This document shows positions 49,186-62,874 of a DNA stretch of 64,000 nt, one piece after another. The position numbers were made by a program, and so were the translations under genes. The stretch spans positions 992,001 through 1,056,000 of the forward strand of contig NW_024104118.1 of the NCBI RefSeq assembly GCF_003945595.2, read 5' to 3'. Source of the stretch: Pipra filicauda (taxonomy: Eukaryota; Chordata; Aves; Passeriformes; Pipridae). The notes beneath the pieces are model-generated. The model did not search any database. It saw nothing but the letters and a program-made list of their open reading frames with translations, and had not been told where the DNA came from. The stretch's first letter is position 1. Each line of letters starts with the position of its first letter.

Positions 49186-50469
49186 GTAAGTGTGCTCTCA
49201 CGGAAGAAAATATCAGTTGGATCTGATTTTGGATACCTCTTCTTCTGAACAGCTCAACGCACCTTCGTAAGGGGAGCTTTTAAAGGCTGACTTTTTAATA
49301 TTGATTTGTAGAAAATAAAGTTATGTTGTCTCCTTCTGTGATCACAACAAGAAAGTGAAGATTCAACAAACTCAGAGGTTTGTTTTCCTGTAATTTAAAA
49401 CAGCCTTTTAATTGGTCCTAGTGATAAACACCTCAAATGATTTTAAAAGACACATAGTTTTACCTTTTTTTGAGAAATTTTGTCAAAGAGGTTTAAAATA
49501 CAGAGCAAATGACCTAATTTCTTTAGAAACAGTAAGTAGATTTCAATATTTTTCCAAACTTCAACAAAAGATAGGACTTTTTATTTTAGAGCATCAGTAG
49601 CTGCTACAATATTTGTAACCATCTTTTGTTGACTGAAACCTTTTTTATCCTAGTCTGAATGCTCCTTCATAATAAGATATGAATGTCCTGTCATTACTAA
49701 ATTCCTGACTCCTATTAAAAAGATACATGGATGCAGTGCCTCTCTGGAAGATAAGGGAGCAACACAAATAAGCATCTCCTGATATCCAGTATCACTATTA
49801 TCAGCCTAACTTTCTGAAGCATTTTGATCTGAAGTTCAGTGAATTTAGGGATACCTCCAGCCAGATTTCCTAGAAGAACAAAATCTCTCATTTATTTACG
49901 TTCCAGGATATCTGAATACATGTTTTTCAGTAACACCCCAGCCCTGTAAACACACCAACTTCTTAAGTGCTTGGCCAAGAGTAAACTGAGTGCGTTGAGG
50001 TGGCTCACGAGTGCAGGGGGTTTGGCATGTCCACACGTGTTTCAGGGATCAAGGGCTAAATTTTAAACCCTCAGGTGCCTGCATTCCTTAGACAGACAGT
50101 GATAGTGTTGCATTTTTTTGCTTGAATGTGAATTAGCGGTGAACTTACGAGTGTATTCTGCTATTAAAACATTCATTAGATATCGTTTGTAAAGCATAAA
50201 GTAGAAAAATACCCCGCCCAAGAGCGACAGTAACACCTACCAAGAAACTCTTCCTCTGAGGAGGAGAACTAAAATTTATATTTTTATGGTGAATTACTCA
50301 AAGGTCTGATGAACTGCTTTCATTTTAGTGAGTATTTTCGTTTTATCTGTGTCTGTATTTTCTGTATTTAGGAGATAGCTCCATGCAGGCAGAATCCAGG
50401 CAGTAGATGTAGCTCCCTCAGAGCTGCTTACAGCACGTTTAGCCCATGCAGTAAAATACCATTAAACAC

Positions 50470-50585
50470 TGGAAGGGGTCGCCCAAAGTGGTTGTCAGTC
50501 AAAACCTGACTGGACATGATCCTGGGCAACCCACTCCAGCTGACCCTGCCCGAGCATCTCAAGGGGTCCCTTCCATCAGCCCTGG
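50470..50585 (+). mobile_element. CR1 LINE 3'-region fragment
   Basis: AAAACCTGACTGGACATGAT followed by CCTGGGCAACC, CCAGCTGACCCTGCCCGAGC and GGTCCCTTCCA follows the order of the CR1 3' UTR block. The terminal octamer repeats are lost and an internal piece is missing. Confidence 0.75.
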
Positions 50586-53500
50586 CTTGTGTTAGTGCTG
50601 TTCCAGAGTTTGAATGTTCCCTCTTAAAACCACATAAAACTGAACCCCTTGGCATTTTATTCAAAATCTTCTCATCCTTGGGTCACTTTGAGCTTTGCTG
50701 TCAGCGAAGGAAATTTTAGGTATGAAAGAGTTAAGTCAGCTTTAAGGCTTGCCTGGGTCTGGCTCAGCCTGGCTGCCTGTTGTTAGGAGCAATGCTTCCC
50801 TAAATGGCACTGAGTTCTCTGGCTGCCATTCAAAGCTCTTCTGGTTTACTCAAGCAACCTCACTTTCTAGTTCTGATGGCAACAGAGAGATTCCTAGGTA
50901 GGCACAGAGAATAATTCCTACTTGTTTTCACATCTTGCATCACCTAGGCAGCAAAGTCTTATCTTTTGTAGAATTAGCAAATACTGGTATGTGAAACTGG
51001 AAGAAAGGATAATATGAGAAGTTACACCACATTTGACTCTTGCTCCAGCTGCAATTGGAGCTGCAATAGTGCAGTTTGGAGTTTGTAAAATACATCATGT
51101 GAACATCTCAATTTGCAGCATAATGCACAATATTCATTTTAAATACTAATCTGATGCATATTCTATGTTTTTTATTTAAAAGCAGATAATATGTTACTAC
51201 TTTGATAAATGTCTAATCTTCAGTTCTGATGTGTCATGTGAAAGTTCATGAACAGAAATAACTGCAAGCTTTGGTAAATTGTCCTCTGCAGTCAGGTAAT
51301 AGTTTATATCAGGTACTGCCCTCAAATATATTTGGTTTGGCCTTCCAAGAGACAAATCTTACAAAGCAGAAGATTCTCCTCTGGGAATCAGGTACAATAT
51401 AAAAGACTTGGGGCTTTTAAGAGATCTCAGCATGATGATAGAAATAAAGACTGTTCCTGGCTGTACAAATAGAAGAAAACTTCAATAGGAGGAGAGAGGT
51501 TCTGTCTCATTTTTTCCCTGCAACTGCTGTGGCCACAATTTGAGAGGAATGTTTAAAGAAACTGTACAGGCTCTAAAGAACAGCTTTGCAAATGCCTTGT
51601 ATTGTGGCAGGCACTTCATGGGGACTAATTCAGGAAACTCAGTGTGTTCAGCTTATCAAAGCACGAGTCTGCTTGTGGGGTGAGCAGAACTGTCATGAGG
51701 GATACCTCTGGTATCAACTGATTTCACAAACTCCAGGGGCTGCCAGCTGAATCGAGATGCAGAAACAAATGTTCAAATGTGTAAGATAGGGCCTGGATGT
51801 TTCTTTTTATAATGGGTGCTTTTATTGTAACACAAGTTAATTCAGGTAAGCCCTGTAGCTGATGATAAGGAAGACAATAGACTAGATAATTAAAAGCCTT
51901 TCCTTTACAAACCTTTAAATTGTTCTGTCTTTGTCTGAATTTGTTGGGGAAATTGAGTTGATTGAATTAGCGTCGCTGTAAGTAGATTAAGGTATTCTCA
52001 ATATGCTCAGGATAGTATTTCTGTCATTGAAAAAAAAATAGGTTATTTCGTTATCAGCAACTTTCCTCTTTACACTTAGAGAAGTGGGCAAAAAGGAGGA
52101 TAAGTTTCTAGGTTTTGTGATTGCTGACACTGGAAAAAATCCCAGATCACAGCATCTGCCACGGAGCACTGCCCCAGTCAGTAACTTAGACCAGGGCAGT
52201 GTGCTTTAGCCAGGCTGTAAATAAGGTGCTGAAATCATTGCTGACTAAAACTGACAGCTCAGTGACAGACAGTGATTATAGCACCAGTCTGGTGCATTCT
52301 GTGTAATGTATGATTAGCACAGGTAATGCCTTCAGCGTGGTGTGATGGAGGGTGGGCAGCAGGACCTGCCAAATCACCCAGCAGGCAAGCTGAAGCTTCT
52401 GGGATCTGCAGCCCAGTCTCAAATTATTGCTGAGAAACTGGAGGTGCATCCCAAATGTTACTTAACAAATGTCAGCTTTCCTCTCTGTTACATCTCTCAG
52501 CGTTTCGGTGAGATTTTTATCTACTAAATTAACACTAAATGAGTAAACAACTGAGTGTAATGCAGGATTTCATGGAAACCTCTGTACTGAACAATGTTAT
52601 GGAATAGTGGTGTACGTGTGCAGCATTTGTTGGATTTGGGGCTGTGAAGTGTGCTGGGAGCTTTTGCAGTGGTTGGAAGGCACCTTATGCCCTTGTGGGG
52701 TTTTTTCATGGTTTGGTTTTATTTATCAGTCAGGGTAAGAGTTTTATTAAGGAGTGATGTCAGATTTGATAGGTTCACCCACTCACATCAACAGGCTGCA
52801 ATGCAAAGTCTGATGATAAATCAGTTACCCAGAAAAATAACATTTAAATGCCTTTTTCAGAGCTCTTTTAGAGTTTCAGACCTCTGCATGGTGTCTAGAG
52901 ACTTCAGCATTAATATTTAAATAGTGTAGTGAGATTCTGTAATGGAAGATGTTATTGAACTGTAGAATTACTTAAAGCTCTCTAGAAAGCTGCTGTCTAT
53001 AAAGAGTTAAATTTTTTTCTGTCATTGAGCAGTCTGGAATCCACTTCAAAGCTCTCTGTAACTGGTAGCCCAATATTGTGCCTTTTCACTTGCCTCCCAA
53101 GAGTGTTGTGGCTCAGGCTGAACCTTGCAATGCTGGTGAGCCTGTGCAGTAGGTAAGGAAACAATGGTTTTAGGCATGCAAGGGGAGAAGGAAAGGATAG
53201 GCAAGAAAAAGAAATAAATGCATTGCTGGTACTTCTGTGCAGCAGAATATTATTGTGCCTTTGACAGGGACAACATTTAAGACAGCTTTTTTCTTGCTAG
53301 GCAGTGAATTTATAAAAATGTGGGACATGACGTTTCCTGCCTCAGGAAAGCTGAGCTGGAAAGACTGGCCCAGTGGGTATGAAACAAATGTACAGTGTTA
53401 AGAACTCAGCACAGCAACAGCACAGACATGAAGCTTTTCAACTGTGTAATACAGATGGGTAGATTTCAATATGGAAAACTTGTTCTTGTGGGGAGAAACA

Positions 53501-54922
53501 ACAACTGTAACGTGGCGTGTTTGACAAACTCATTTTCCTCAGCTGAGAATACTTGAAACAGTGGCTACAGATCGACTCGTACGTGCAGTTCTCTGGATCC
53601 TGCCACCCCCTCCTTACTCCTGCAGAAAATCGCTTCTGGCTATGAAAACCTTCCCCAATTCTGTTTGGATGTCACAGTTCCAATGCAAAAGCAGCACTGG
53701 TTGCAGTCTCAGGGCCCTCCTCTGTATGAAATGGCTTTTGGAGGGCAGGGCCAGTAAAGCAGAAAGAAAACAAGAGAATGGAGCAGTAACTGTTATAAAT
53801 CTTACCTTTCTTGGAGAGGGCTCCTGCTGCTGCTGCTTCACATGTGCATCTTGCTCTCATTTGTTTTCTTGTTGTTTCTCTCTGGCATCTGTGCAGTCCT
53901 TGGATCAGCAGATCCTCCTGCAGTAGTGTCCTCTCTCCCACCCCAGCAGTCAGGCTGTCCCAGCATAGTGGGGAAGAGGGGAAGGATAAAAAAACAGGCA
54001 AGTGATCTTTAACACAGTGCTGCTGGGGAGAAGTACATAGGTCACAGATGTGGTAAGAGTAAGTAGTTGTGGAAGAGGGCACGTGTTTGGATGAGTAAGA
54101 AAACTGGATATGAAGTAGAAATGAACTCGTCTCAGGACTAAGGAAAAAGCTGTGGCATCTGGGTGCATGTCTGGCATGCAGACATCAATTCTGCTTTTGA
54201 CTCTGCACCTCTGCAAAGGGGAGATTTCTGACAGAGTTCCTGTGCTGCCCGACTGGCCCCAGGGTCAGAGGCTGCAGCACAGCAGTGAGAGGCAGAGCTG
54301 CCACAGTAGAGCTCTCTGGCTGCAGTACCACGATCCCAAAGGAGCAGTGGAGTCCCCTCAGTCTCTGAGTGTTAAATTTCTTTTAGCAACCTTGAAAATG
54401 ATTTGCAATCTTCCCTGAAGATCGGGTATGTACAAAGCTGATAGAGTTTCCTGCTCCAAATTCGGTTTTTTAAACACTGGAAGAGCCAGGCTTATCATTA
54501 AATCCATAAGGCTCTTCTGAGGGTTTCTGGAGCTTAAACAAAAGATAGAGATAGAACTTCCATTTGTGATGTTGTCTCCTTGAAATGACTGAAAAGAGAA
54601 TGATTGTTAAAAATGTAGGATGCAAGGCTGCTGTGTTTGTGGATACATATAAAAATACTGTCCTCTTTGATCTTGTGAAATCATTTCAGCATTCTAACCC
54701 AGCATTCCAGGTTTTTGTGCATCCTGGCCAAGTGGATCTAGGATTCTTTCATATTCAGAAAAACTATAACAACGTATCTTAAAAAGTAAAAGAGGTTATC
54801 TTTTATTTTTAATAGACTGCAAAGTCATTTATTATTAACAATGGACTGAAGTGATGTGATTCACATCTGAATCTGAGATCCCCCAGTTTGGTTCAGCATT
54901 CCAGCTCAGTCCTCTCTTTACA

Positions 54923-55009
54923 AGGATTGGTGGGCTTGGCAGTGGTAGGTTAACAGTTGAACTCAGTGATCTTAAAGGTCTTTTCCAGCCTAAACAATTT
55001 TATGATTCA
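54923..55009 (+). mobile_element. CR1 LINE 3'-end fragment
   Basis: GTTGAACTCAGTGATCTTAA, AGGTCTTTTCCAGCCTAAAC and TTTTATGATTC form a typical diverged CR1 3' terminus. Only the last part of the element is recognisable. Confidence 0.85.
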
Positions 55010-56323
55010 GCACGTTATAAACAGTCAAATAGTCAAGGTGTCTGTTCCCTTATTAGAAAAGGTGCTCCACTGCAATTATTGTTTTCATGTCTGCTGTGTT
55101 GCAACTGTAAAAATTGGCTTCCTACCTTACCGTGATAGTGAACCTCCCAGGAGCAGTAGAAAGCTTATAAAATAATTTCTCTGAAAGTAGCAGTTGATTA
55201 TTAAGAGTGGAAAGATCTCATTTTGATATGAGTAACAACTGTTTAATTGTCCCGGAGCAGCAAGTTGGTCATTTGTATTGTCTGTTTATTAGTTTCTGTT
55301 CTCCATTATATTATTGTCATTTATTTGTTCTTCATTTCCAAGGACTCTGGCACTTATAAAAGATAATTGCCCTCCATAAAAGCCATTCAGAGCACATGAC
55401 AGGAAGTTTATCTTCCCTGGATTCACACAGATGTCTGAAAGCAGTCTGTCAGTGGAAATTCTGTGCTTGTGTGTACGTAACCTGCTGTTTGGAGTTTCCT
55501 GACTGAAGCTGGGTCAGATTATCTATGAACACAATATTGCCAACAAAGGTACCCATGGCAAGAGAGGAAGGGAAATGCATTAGAGAAGTTACAGTTGGGG
55601 GAAGGGATGTGAGTTTTAAATTGTAGGGTAAAAAATATTTCTGTCAAAACATGACTCTATTCTCAATGGGAACACACTTGTCAACCTGAGTGAAAATAGG
55701 CTTAATTTCCTTGTTTCCAGCTGGTGAATCTGCTGGGGCAATCCTAACTTCCCAATGTGACCACAGAAGTATCTAAACTCCATTATTTGTGTCTGAAGGT
55801 TTCTGGTTTCCATTCTGAAATAAGATTTTCAGCCTCTCTGGCAGATTTCCCAATTTATGGAAATTTATGGACTGCTGTCTACCCATAGTTTTGGCACATC
55901 TGAATAGGAAGTCAGGAATAATATTATAGTTGAGTGCAGAAGAAATTATGGGTGGCTGGGTGGAATTGCTGAAACTGGACTTTGGCCAAAGTGCCAAATT
56001 GATGTTTGGTTTTTCCTTGCACTTCTTGTCATTAATCAGGTGGGAGGTAAAGTGGCAGCACTGCTGGCACTGACACTGATGTTAATATATATGCCAGGGT
56101 CAAACCAGGAGTGGCTGGATGTAATGACATGTATGGGATGCTGATTTGGCCATTTTGCTTAGTAATTAGCTCATCTTTTCATATATGTATTTAGGGGTTT
56201 TTTAAACATTGGGAGGGTCCCAGTCAGCTTTATTTTTTTGCCTTAAACTTCTTTGCAGAGCACAAATATGAGCAGCAGATGCAAAGTACTTTAATCTTCT
56301 GTTACTATTATCTTATTCCACAG

Positions 56324-57072
56324 GACAGTCCAGAGCAACCATGATCCCTCCAAAACAGCCGAGGCAACCCAAGGGAGCTCTGGATGATGCCATTGCCTTC
56401 GGAGGGCTGGTAGACCAGGAGACAGTGAACAACTTGCAGCCAACCCCACCTCCACTGCCAAAGAAAACAATCCTGAGAGCCAACACGGAGCCGACTCCCA
56501 GAGATCTCCAGAAGCAGGCTCTGGAGAACAACCTGTGCATCATGGCCAATCCCACCTACGACATCGACACCAACTGGGAAGCGAGCAGCGCCTGCTCCTC
56601 CGTCAGCCTGGAGCTCAAGGTACTGGACAACGAGTCCGGAGATTCCTTGGACAGGCCTGCGGAAAAACTGAGGGCAACCACGTCGGCCACGAACAGCGTT
56701 TCCAGCCTAACCACTATCAGTATTAAGGACCGGTGCTCCAACAGCATGGAGTCTCTGACGGGGAGACACCTCTCGCAGGCCAGGCAGGGCAGGGGGGTGC
56801 AGAAGCCGCAGAGACAAGCACTTTATCGCGGGATCGAAAACCGGGAGGAGGTGGTGGGGAAGATCCGAGGCCTCCACGCCGACTCCCTGAAGAAGCTGGC
56901 GCTGAAATGCGAGGATCTGTTCATGGCCGGGCAGAAGGACCAGCTGCGCTTCGGGGTGGACAGCTGGTCCGACTTCCGCCTGACCAGCGACAAGCCCTGC
57001 TGCGAGGCCGGCGACGCCGTCTACTACCCGGCCTCCTACGCCAAGGATCCGCTCAACAACTACGCAGTCAAG
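56324..57072 (+). CDS. PEAK1: PEAK1 third coding exon, residues 1120-1369: Crk/Shc docking sites, SHED helix and start of the pseudokinase fold
   Basis: This 749-bp exon lies between CTTATTCCACAG and GTAAGAGG. It completes Gly1120, adds 249 codons and ends between codons. Visible in order: PPKQPRQPK near 1128; PPPLPKK at 1161-1167, equivalent to the human proline motif that binds the Crk SH3 domain; NPTY with Y1198, equivalent to human Y1188, which recruits the Shc1 PTB domain; Ser/Thr-rich segments; and a conserved helical stretch from about 1282 (RQALYRGIENREEVVGKIR) that in PEAK-family structures belongs to the split helical dimerisation (SHED) region. The pseudokinase N-lobe follows, with CCEAGDAVYY and NNYAVK. 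The last residue, K1369, aligns with the beta-3 'VAIK' lysine, so the exon ends exactly there. In human the next residues are ICKSK; I found no matching exon before 64000. Unspliced, the frame would stop at TGA three codons later. The exon is much richer in G+C than the flanking introns. Confidence 0.96.
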
Positions 57073-57238
57073 GTAAGAGGGGCCTGAACAATGGTAACCC
57101 CGGGCAGCAGCGACCAAATGTGACAACCACCACGCTCTGCACCACATCCAGCAGTGACGGGGCCTGCGGATACATGTGGGTGCTGCTGGCAGCAGCGCTG
57201 GGTGAGAAGTAGGTTGCCCAAAATACAGGCTCTTACTT

Positions 57239-57543
57239 CTTGGGGTTGGTCTCTTTTCCCAGGCAACTCTCAGCAAGGCAAGAGGGCTCGGTCTTAAGCT
57301 GTGCCAGGGGAGGTTTAGGTTGGACATTAGAAAGAATTTCTTTCCAGAGAGGGTGATCAGACACTGTAATGGGCTGCCCAGGGAAATGGTGGATTCTCCG
57401 TCCCTGGAGGTTTTTAAGATAAGACTGGATGTGGCATCAGTGCCATGGGCTGGGAACTGCAGCGGGGTTGGATCAAGGGTTGGACTTGATGATCTCAGAG
57501 GTCCCTTCCAACCCAGCTGATTCTCTGATTCTGTGATTCTGTC
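57239..57543 (+). mobile_element. CR1 LINE, 5'-truncated, about 300 bp
   Basis: It starts at TTGGGGTTGGTCTCTTTTCC, contains GTGCCAGGGGAGGTTTAGGT, TGGGCTGCCCAGGGAAATGG and GATGATCTCAGAGGTCCCTT, and ends in GATTCTCTGATTCTGTGATT, the CR1 octamer tail. It is well preserved and sense-oriented, 166 bp downstream of the third exon's donor. Confidence 0.95.
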
Positions 57544-58084
57544 AAGAGCCATGTGTGGCATTGGTATCTGCTGTTTAATTTCATGGTTTTACTGCGGTTC
57601 CAAAATTGCTGGAACAAAATAAACACATCTCAGTCTTTACCATTGTTCAATGACATTTTGAAAGAAAAGCTGAATTATTTTAACATGGGTCAAACTCACA
57701 GTGAAAAAATCCTTTTGATTCATCTGCATGGGGATGAACTTAAGTCATCATTCTTAGTTAAGAAAGATTTCCTAAAAAACTGAAACATTTCCATTTTCAG
57801 AACTGTGTAATTCTAAGTGTAAATTCTAGGCTAATATATCTCATGTTCCCATACAGGGTCTTACAGTTTCACCAGTTTTCCTTACCAGCCTTTCAAAAGC
57901 TCTGTCTACAGCCATCAGTGTTGCCTTATAAATTCTTCAGCTAACACATTAAAGAAATAAAATTTACTAGATTTACTGCTAATATATTAATGCTTAGTTG
58001 GCAGCTGTCTCACTAGATGTTGTTACTTTATGGACTTTTATATAGGTAGTTCTTCCTGAGCACTGTATCTCTGCATTTCTCAAT

Positions 58085-58195
58085 GCTTATCTGGTAGGAA
58101 GATAGTGAGAAGGACAGCTGAGACTCATAGCTCTGTCAGGCTTCCTGGATGACCTTGAGTAAATCACCGAACTTCTGACTCCTCCTTGTTGAAAC
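58085..58195 (+). mobile_element. Possible MIR-like SINE fragment
   Basis: CTGGATGACCTTGAGTAAAT CACCGAACTTCTGACTCC and then TGAAACTGAGATAAAA follows the pattern of the MIR core and 3' part (gtgaccttgggcaagtcactt..cctcagtttcc). It is diverged and could be coincidence; a profile search would settle it. Confidence 0.4.
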
Positions 58196-61100
58196 TGAGA
58201 TAAAACATTTATTACCCGACAGGGATGTGTGAGGCCTGATGAGTTATTCCTTACAGAGCACACTGACATTCTCACAAGGGTGGTGCTTTACAGGAACAAA
58301 ATGTTGTTACCACTCCTGCGTGATTGTTTGCAAGTAAGATATGAGAAAATAAAAGGTAGGATTGGTGCAACTGATACGTTTTTCTGAAACTTGAAAAGGC
58401 ATCTTTTTAAGGCAGATTTCTGGGCATAACCAGTTATATTTTGGTAATTATTAAGGACCTCAAAAGATGTGAAATGAAACACGGATGTCTTGTGGATGCC
58501 ACTTGGTACAAAGTGGCCAAGAAAGAACCAGGCCGTGAATGTGTCTCTGGCCATCAGCTCTGGCTGCAGAATCAGCACCCTGGCGTTACTCATTACTGGC
58601 TTGGATTGTTTTGTTTTAGTTCCAAATGGTTGCTTCTGGGGCCCAAGGTGGTATTTTTCTCTAAAGGCAGGTTTGAGCTGTCACTAAGGTGACTCTTCTT
58701 TGCACATCACATTTGTGCCTTTAAAGCATTCCCTGACTGGCAAGACCTGTTGTTGTTTTTGTTATCTGCTGTCCTCCTAAATACAATTCCCCTGTAGAAA
58801 GCCAGTGAGAAGAAAGAACAGCAATGTAACATGGTCAAATAGGTGCTAAATTTTCCTTTTCATAATTCAGGTGTCTTAAAAATAGTTCTCAGACTAACAA
58901 CATTTATTGCATGTGAGTAGATGTGAGTGAAGTGTCCACAGAATATCCTTGAGCTCCAGGTCACCGTGAGCTGTTGTGCTGTTACAAGGAGAGGAAAAGT
59001 GACTCTTGAAAATACCCTCCCAGGCACTTAATGTGATAGGGGAAGATGTTTGCCCCAGGTTGATCTTTTACTTACAAGCCATCAGTCCAGGCTCAGGTTT
59101 GTCCAAAAGTTCATAAGAACAGATTGCTGTGACATTACACAGAGATTTGGGGAATTTAGCTTTAACAAATACGCCAGTTTTTACTACCGTGGGTGTTTTT
59201 TTGTGTGAGCCAAATTACATCATAATCTACCTTCAGTAAATCAGCTGTGTCTTCCTGCCATTTGAAATCCCTCGTCCCCAAAATAGGATGGAAAAAGAGT
59301 GAGATGAAAATTACCAATGTGCCTATTGAATCCAAAATATGGTCTTCCTGTTGTTTTGGATCAAGTCTTAGAAATGCATTTTGAAAGTGTACATGGAGCC
59401 ACATCTTCAGGCTGTGTGAATTTATGTAGCTCTTTTGAGTTTTGCAGAACTACCCAAACAACACTGGCTAACAGTTCAGACAGTTCTTAAGTTCTGTGAT
59501 TTTAATATTAGATCTGAGAAAAAATGTGATAATGAGATTTTATAATTATTATTCTCTTCATAGAAAACAAGAGATTGACCCCCAAACGGTGTTAATGGTC
59601 TTAATGCACAAATTTAAAAAAAATTTAATATTCTAGCTCCAAAAATAGAGCTACAAAAGCACTGTTAAAAATTCAGCTTTAACCATTTGACTACTGCTGA
59701 GTTAAATTTAGAAGAATGAACATTTTGTGCAGATGAACTTTTATGTTCTGATGGCTTCACCAGCAAAAGAAGCTCTGATAAATTTGATGGAGAATGAACA
59801 CAACTTGTTCTTTTGGGGTGGATATTAGAGGAAATGTTTATAGGGGTGTGTTGTTTCACAACATTGCATTATGCTTTTTGCTTCACTCTCACGTAATCTT
59901 CTCGTAAACACCCTGTGCAAAAAAGTTGCAGGAGGCCATGTGGAAATTATTTTGACTGAAACATTATAAATAAAACCAGTACATAAGTTGTGATCAGAAA
60001 ACTACTTTCTCAAACGGAAAAATAAAAGCTTCCTTACAAGGAAGGTTTCCAAAAAGTTCCAGACCCCGAGGTGGTTTTTTTTCACTAAGTGCAGTACCAC
60101 CTCCTAAGTAGGTGGTGGATCTGGGACAATATGGATAAACATTCCCCTGAAACCACAGTCTTACCAGTAATTCCAAATATGTGGTGAAAAGGTTACACTG
60201 AAGTGAAAGCAGAGGGCAGCAGCTCTTTGCACACAGGAGACTGGGTGAGTTCAGCTCTCAGTGTCCCAACGGGGACTGAGTAAGGCAGTGATGTCACAGG
60301 GAGCTTTTTTATTAAAAAAAAAAATATGACTCAGAATGAGTAATAGACAAGGTTATTATGTCAGTGAGGTAAACTACTTCCACTTTCAATATGAAACTCT
60401 CAGGGAAAACACTGTCCAGCATCCCAGCCCAACACGTGATCCGAGTCCCCAGGGAACAGCAGAGCTGTAAAACCCGCTGGGCTCGCCCTGGCCACGGGCA
60501 CGTGGTGCAGTGCTGTTCATGGGGATGGCAGGGACTGCAAGGGTGCCAACAGCTCAAAGGAGCAGTTAAAATTTATTGCTTTGATTGCTGCAGGGCAGGC
60601 AGAAGTTTTTCTAGCAGTAAAACCTGAGGGTTTCTTGTAAGGCTCCTGTCCCAGCTGTAAAACAGAGCAGTGCAGAAGTGAACAGTGCTGGGCTGAGCCT
60701 GGCTGACAGTTTCCTGGTTGCAGCTGAGAATTATTTTCTAGTTCTGTTTAGTTTGTCACAGCGTGATGAGGTGTTTTTTTTGGTGATTTAGTTTCCTAGT
60801 GGAGCTTCTTGACAGAAGTGTTATTTAAGGTCGTCCCAGAACTTCATGCCTCAGATCAAAATAAAATGTACATTCAACTTCGAGCCCATTCTGAGTTCAG
60901 TCACGGCAGAACAGAATTCTGTATTTTGGCACATCGTTAAAAAGTCAAAGCTCTATTCCAAGGCCAGATCAAGAAAATGAGGTCAATCAGATATCAAACT
61001 GGCCTCCTTGGAAAACAAGGTTGTGCCAAGAATAAGCTATCAATTTGGGATTAGCAAGCTTTCATTCTACACAGAATTTCATTTGCAGTTGTCCCTCTGT

Positions 61101-62874
61101 GCAATACAACAAAGTAGCACAGATGGTGCAGTCTTTGTGATCTTCTGTGTTTCTCATTTTCAGCACTTGTAAATTCATTTCCCACAATATTCATCGTGTT
61201 TTAAGTTCACTGATGCCCTGTAAAATGCATAGGACAGAGTGGAAATGAGATTCCCTGCTGGGGAAGTGAAAGTCAGCTGATGGCACAGTAGGCTACAGGA
61301 CTCATAAAGGAAAAATAAAAGCTAATGCAGAACAGTTTGTAGAAGCTCTGAAACATCCAAATCCTACTTCTTGGGCTGGGAGCAGGGGGGAAAATTGAAA
61401 TGGCAGGATGTAAAGAAACCTGCCCTGTCCCTGTAAACGTGACAGAAGTTTAGTTCCTGTGGATACATTAAAGATGCATGATGACAGTGCATTCCAGAGA
61501 AAAGGAAGGTGGATACTTTCCATTCCTTCCTACTTGTACTTCTTTTTTCTCATGGCTTTCTTGCATCATAAGGAAGGGCTTTTTACCAGCATTGCTTCAT
61601 CTTTGGAACAACCAGCTCTTTATCAGCTCTAGAAATAAGACTGGCCAAGCCCTTATCAACAGCTTCCTCTCAGCTGTTATCACATACCATATCTCCACAG
61701 CTCAGCTGGAGGGAGCTCATTAAAGCAAAGGGTAAAGGACTGATTGATCCTACTTTCTGTGGGTGTTAGATATTTTCACCTTTTTTTCCTCTGCCAAAAA
61801 ATAGGTGTTCAAAATATATTATGTATGTAAAAGGCAACAGGATTTCCATATTTTTTGAGTAGACAACTGGCACAGACAAAAGCTTTAAAAATGCAAAGGA
61901 AGCTGAGCTGTACATTTATTCACAGCTTTGACACAGCATTTAACCATCACAAACAGAAAAGCAGCTCTGTGTGCACTCTTTAGCAATGCATCACAAGCAG
62001 TCGAAAGCACTTGTTAGGAAGGCCATCAAATGTCACAACTTGTTCCCTAAATCTTTTCAAATGTAAGTCCAGACTTTGGTCCCATAACTTCCTTTAACTC
62101 AAACCATTTTGAAACTTATAAATCTTGGTCATTCAGGTGATAGTTTGAGGTGATAGTGGCGTTATTCCAATACAAAATGGTTGGGTGAGAATGATTAGCC
62201 ATTGATAGTATCAAACACTAGTATTCACTACTCCATTCCAAAATGGTAATATAAAATAGAGTTCCAAGTAAAAACTGCAACTCAGAAAATGATAGCATAG
62301 TACAGGAAATAAATAAAATTTGAATTCTATAAACTGTCTTTGAACAGATCAATAAGGAAAACTAAGTTTGTCTCCACTGCTTTCAGTACATTTTCCCCAT
62401 TCTAACAAGATATTTGTAAATCAGAATGTGAACACTGCAGTATAAAACCCCAGGATGTACCTGAAGAGTACCCTCTTACAGGGACATCAGATTACTGCAG
62501 GTGTGTCTTCTAGAAACTGCTTTATGAATTCAGGCAGGTGTCTGATTTGTTATTACAGCCCAGGTTTGGGTGCTGCCTCCAGACAGCCCAGCTTTCCCTT
62601 CCCCTTGGATTACAGAGTGCCTGCTGTACCAATTTTGGTGTTTGTGTAGTCAGCAGTTTAATCAGCCTGAAATAACCCAGCTGCCTCCTCCGCTTCTCAC
62701 TTCATGGTGTTTGTAAACAAAAGGCAAGAAGCAGAAAATACATCTCTCATCACATCTCAGCTCTCTTTGGAGATACTGCATCCACGTTTGTGCACCCATC
62801 TACTTCTCTGTATGAAACAAGAGAAGGAAAAGCATCCAAAAGCCATCACCATTGGGCATTTGTGGGATTAGATT

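Larger units (their letters stand above)
49186..56323 (+). other. PEAK1: PEAK1 intron between second and third coding exons (7138 bp)
   Basis: Begins GTAAGTGT and ends CTTATTCCACAG; the split Gly codon (g|ga) is restored on joining. It contains two + strand CR1 remnants, near 50470-50585 and 54923-55009. The rest is unremarkable AT-rich sequence with no convincing exon, RNA gene or tandem repeat. Confidence 0.85.

Noticed and set aside
37243..57072. Assignment to the paralogue PRAG1 (SgK223)
   Set aside because: The N-terminal Cys motif is shared, but the AYDNL, HTYEEI, WISFKSFF and PPPLPKK blocks and overall order match PEAK1.
56707..57561. 284-codon ORF on the - strand
   Set aside because: Antisense shadow of the GC-rich third PEAK1 exon running into the CR1; no domain resemblance.
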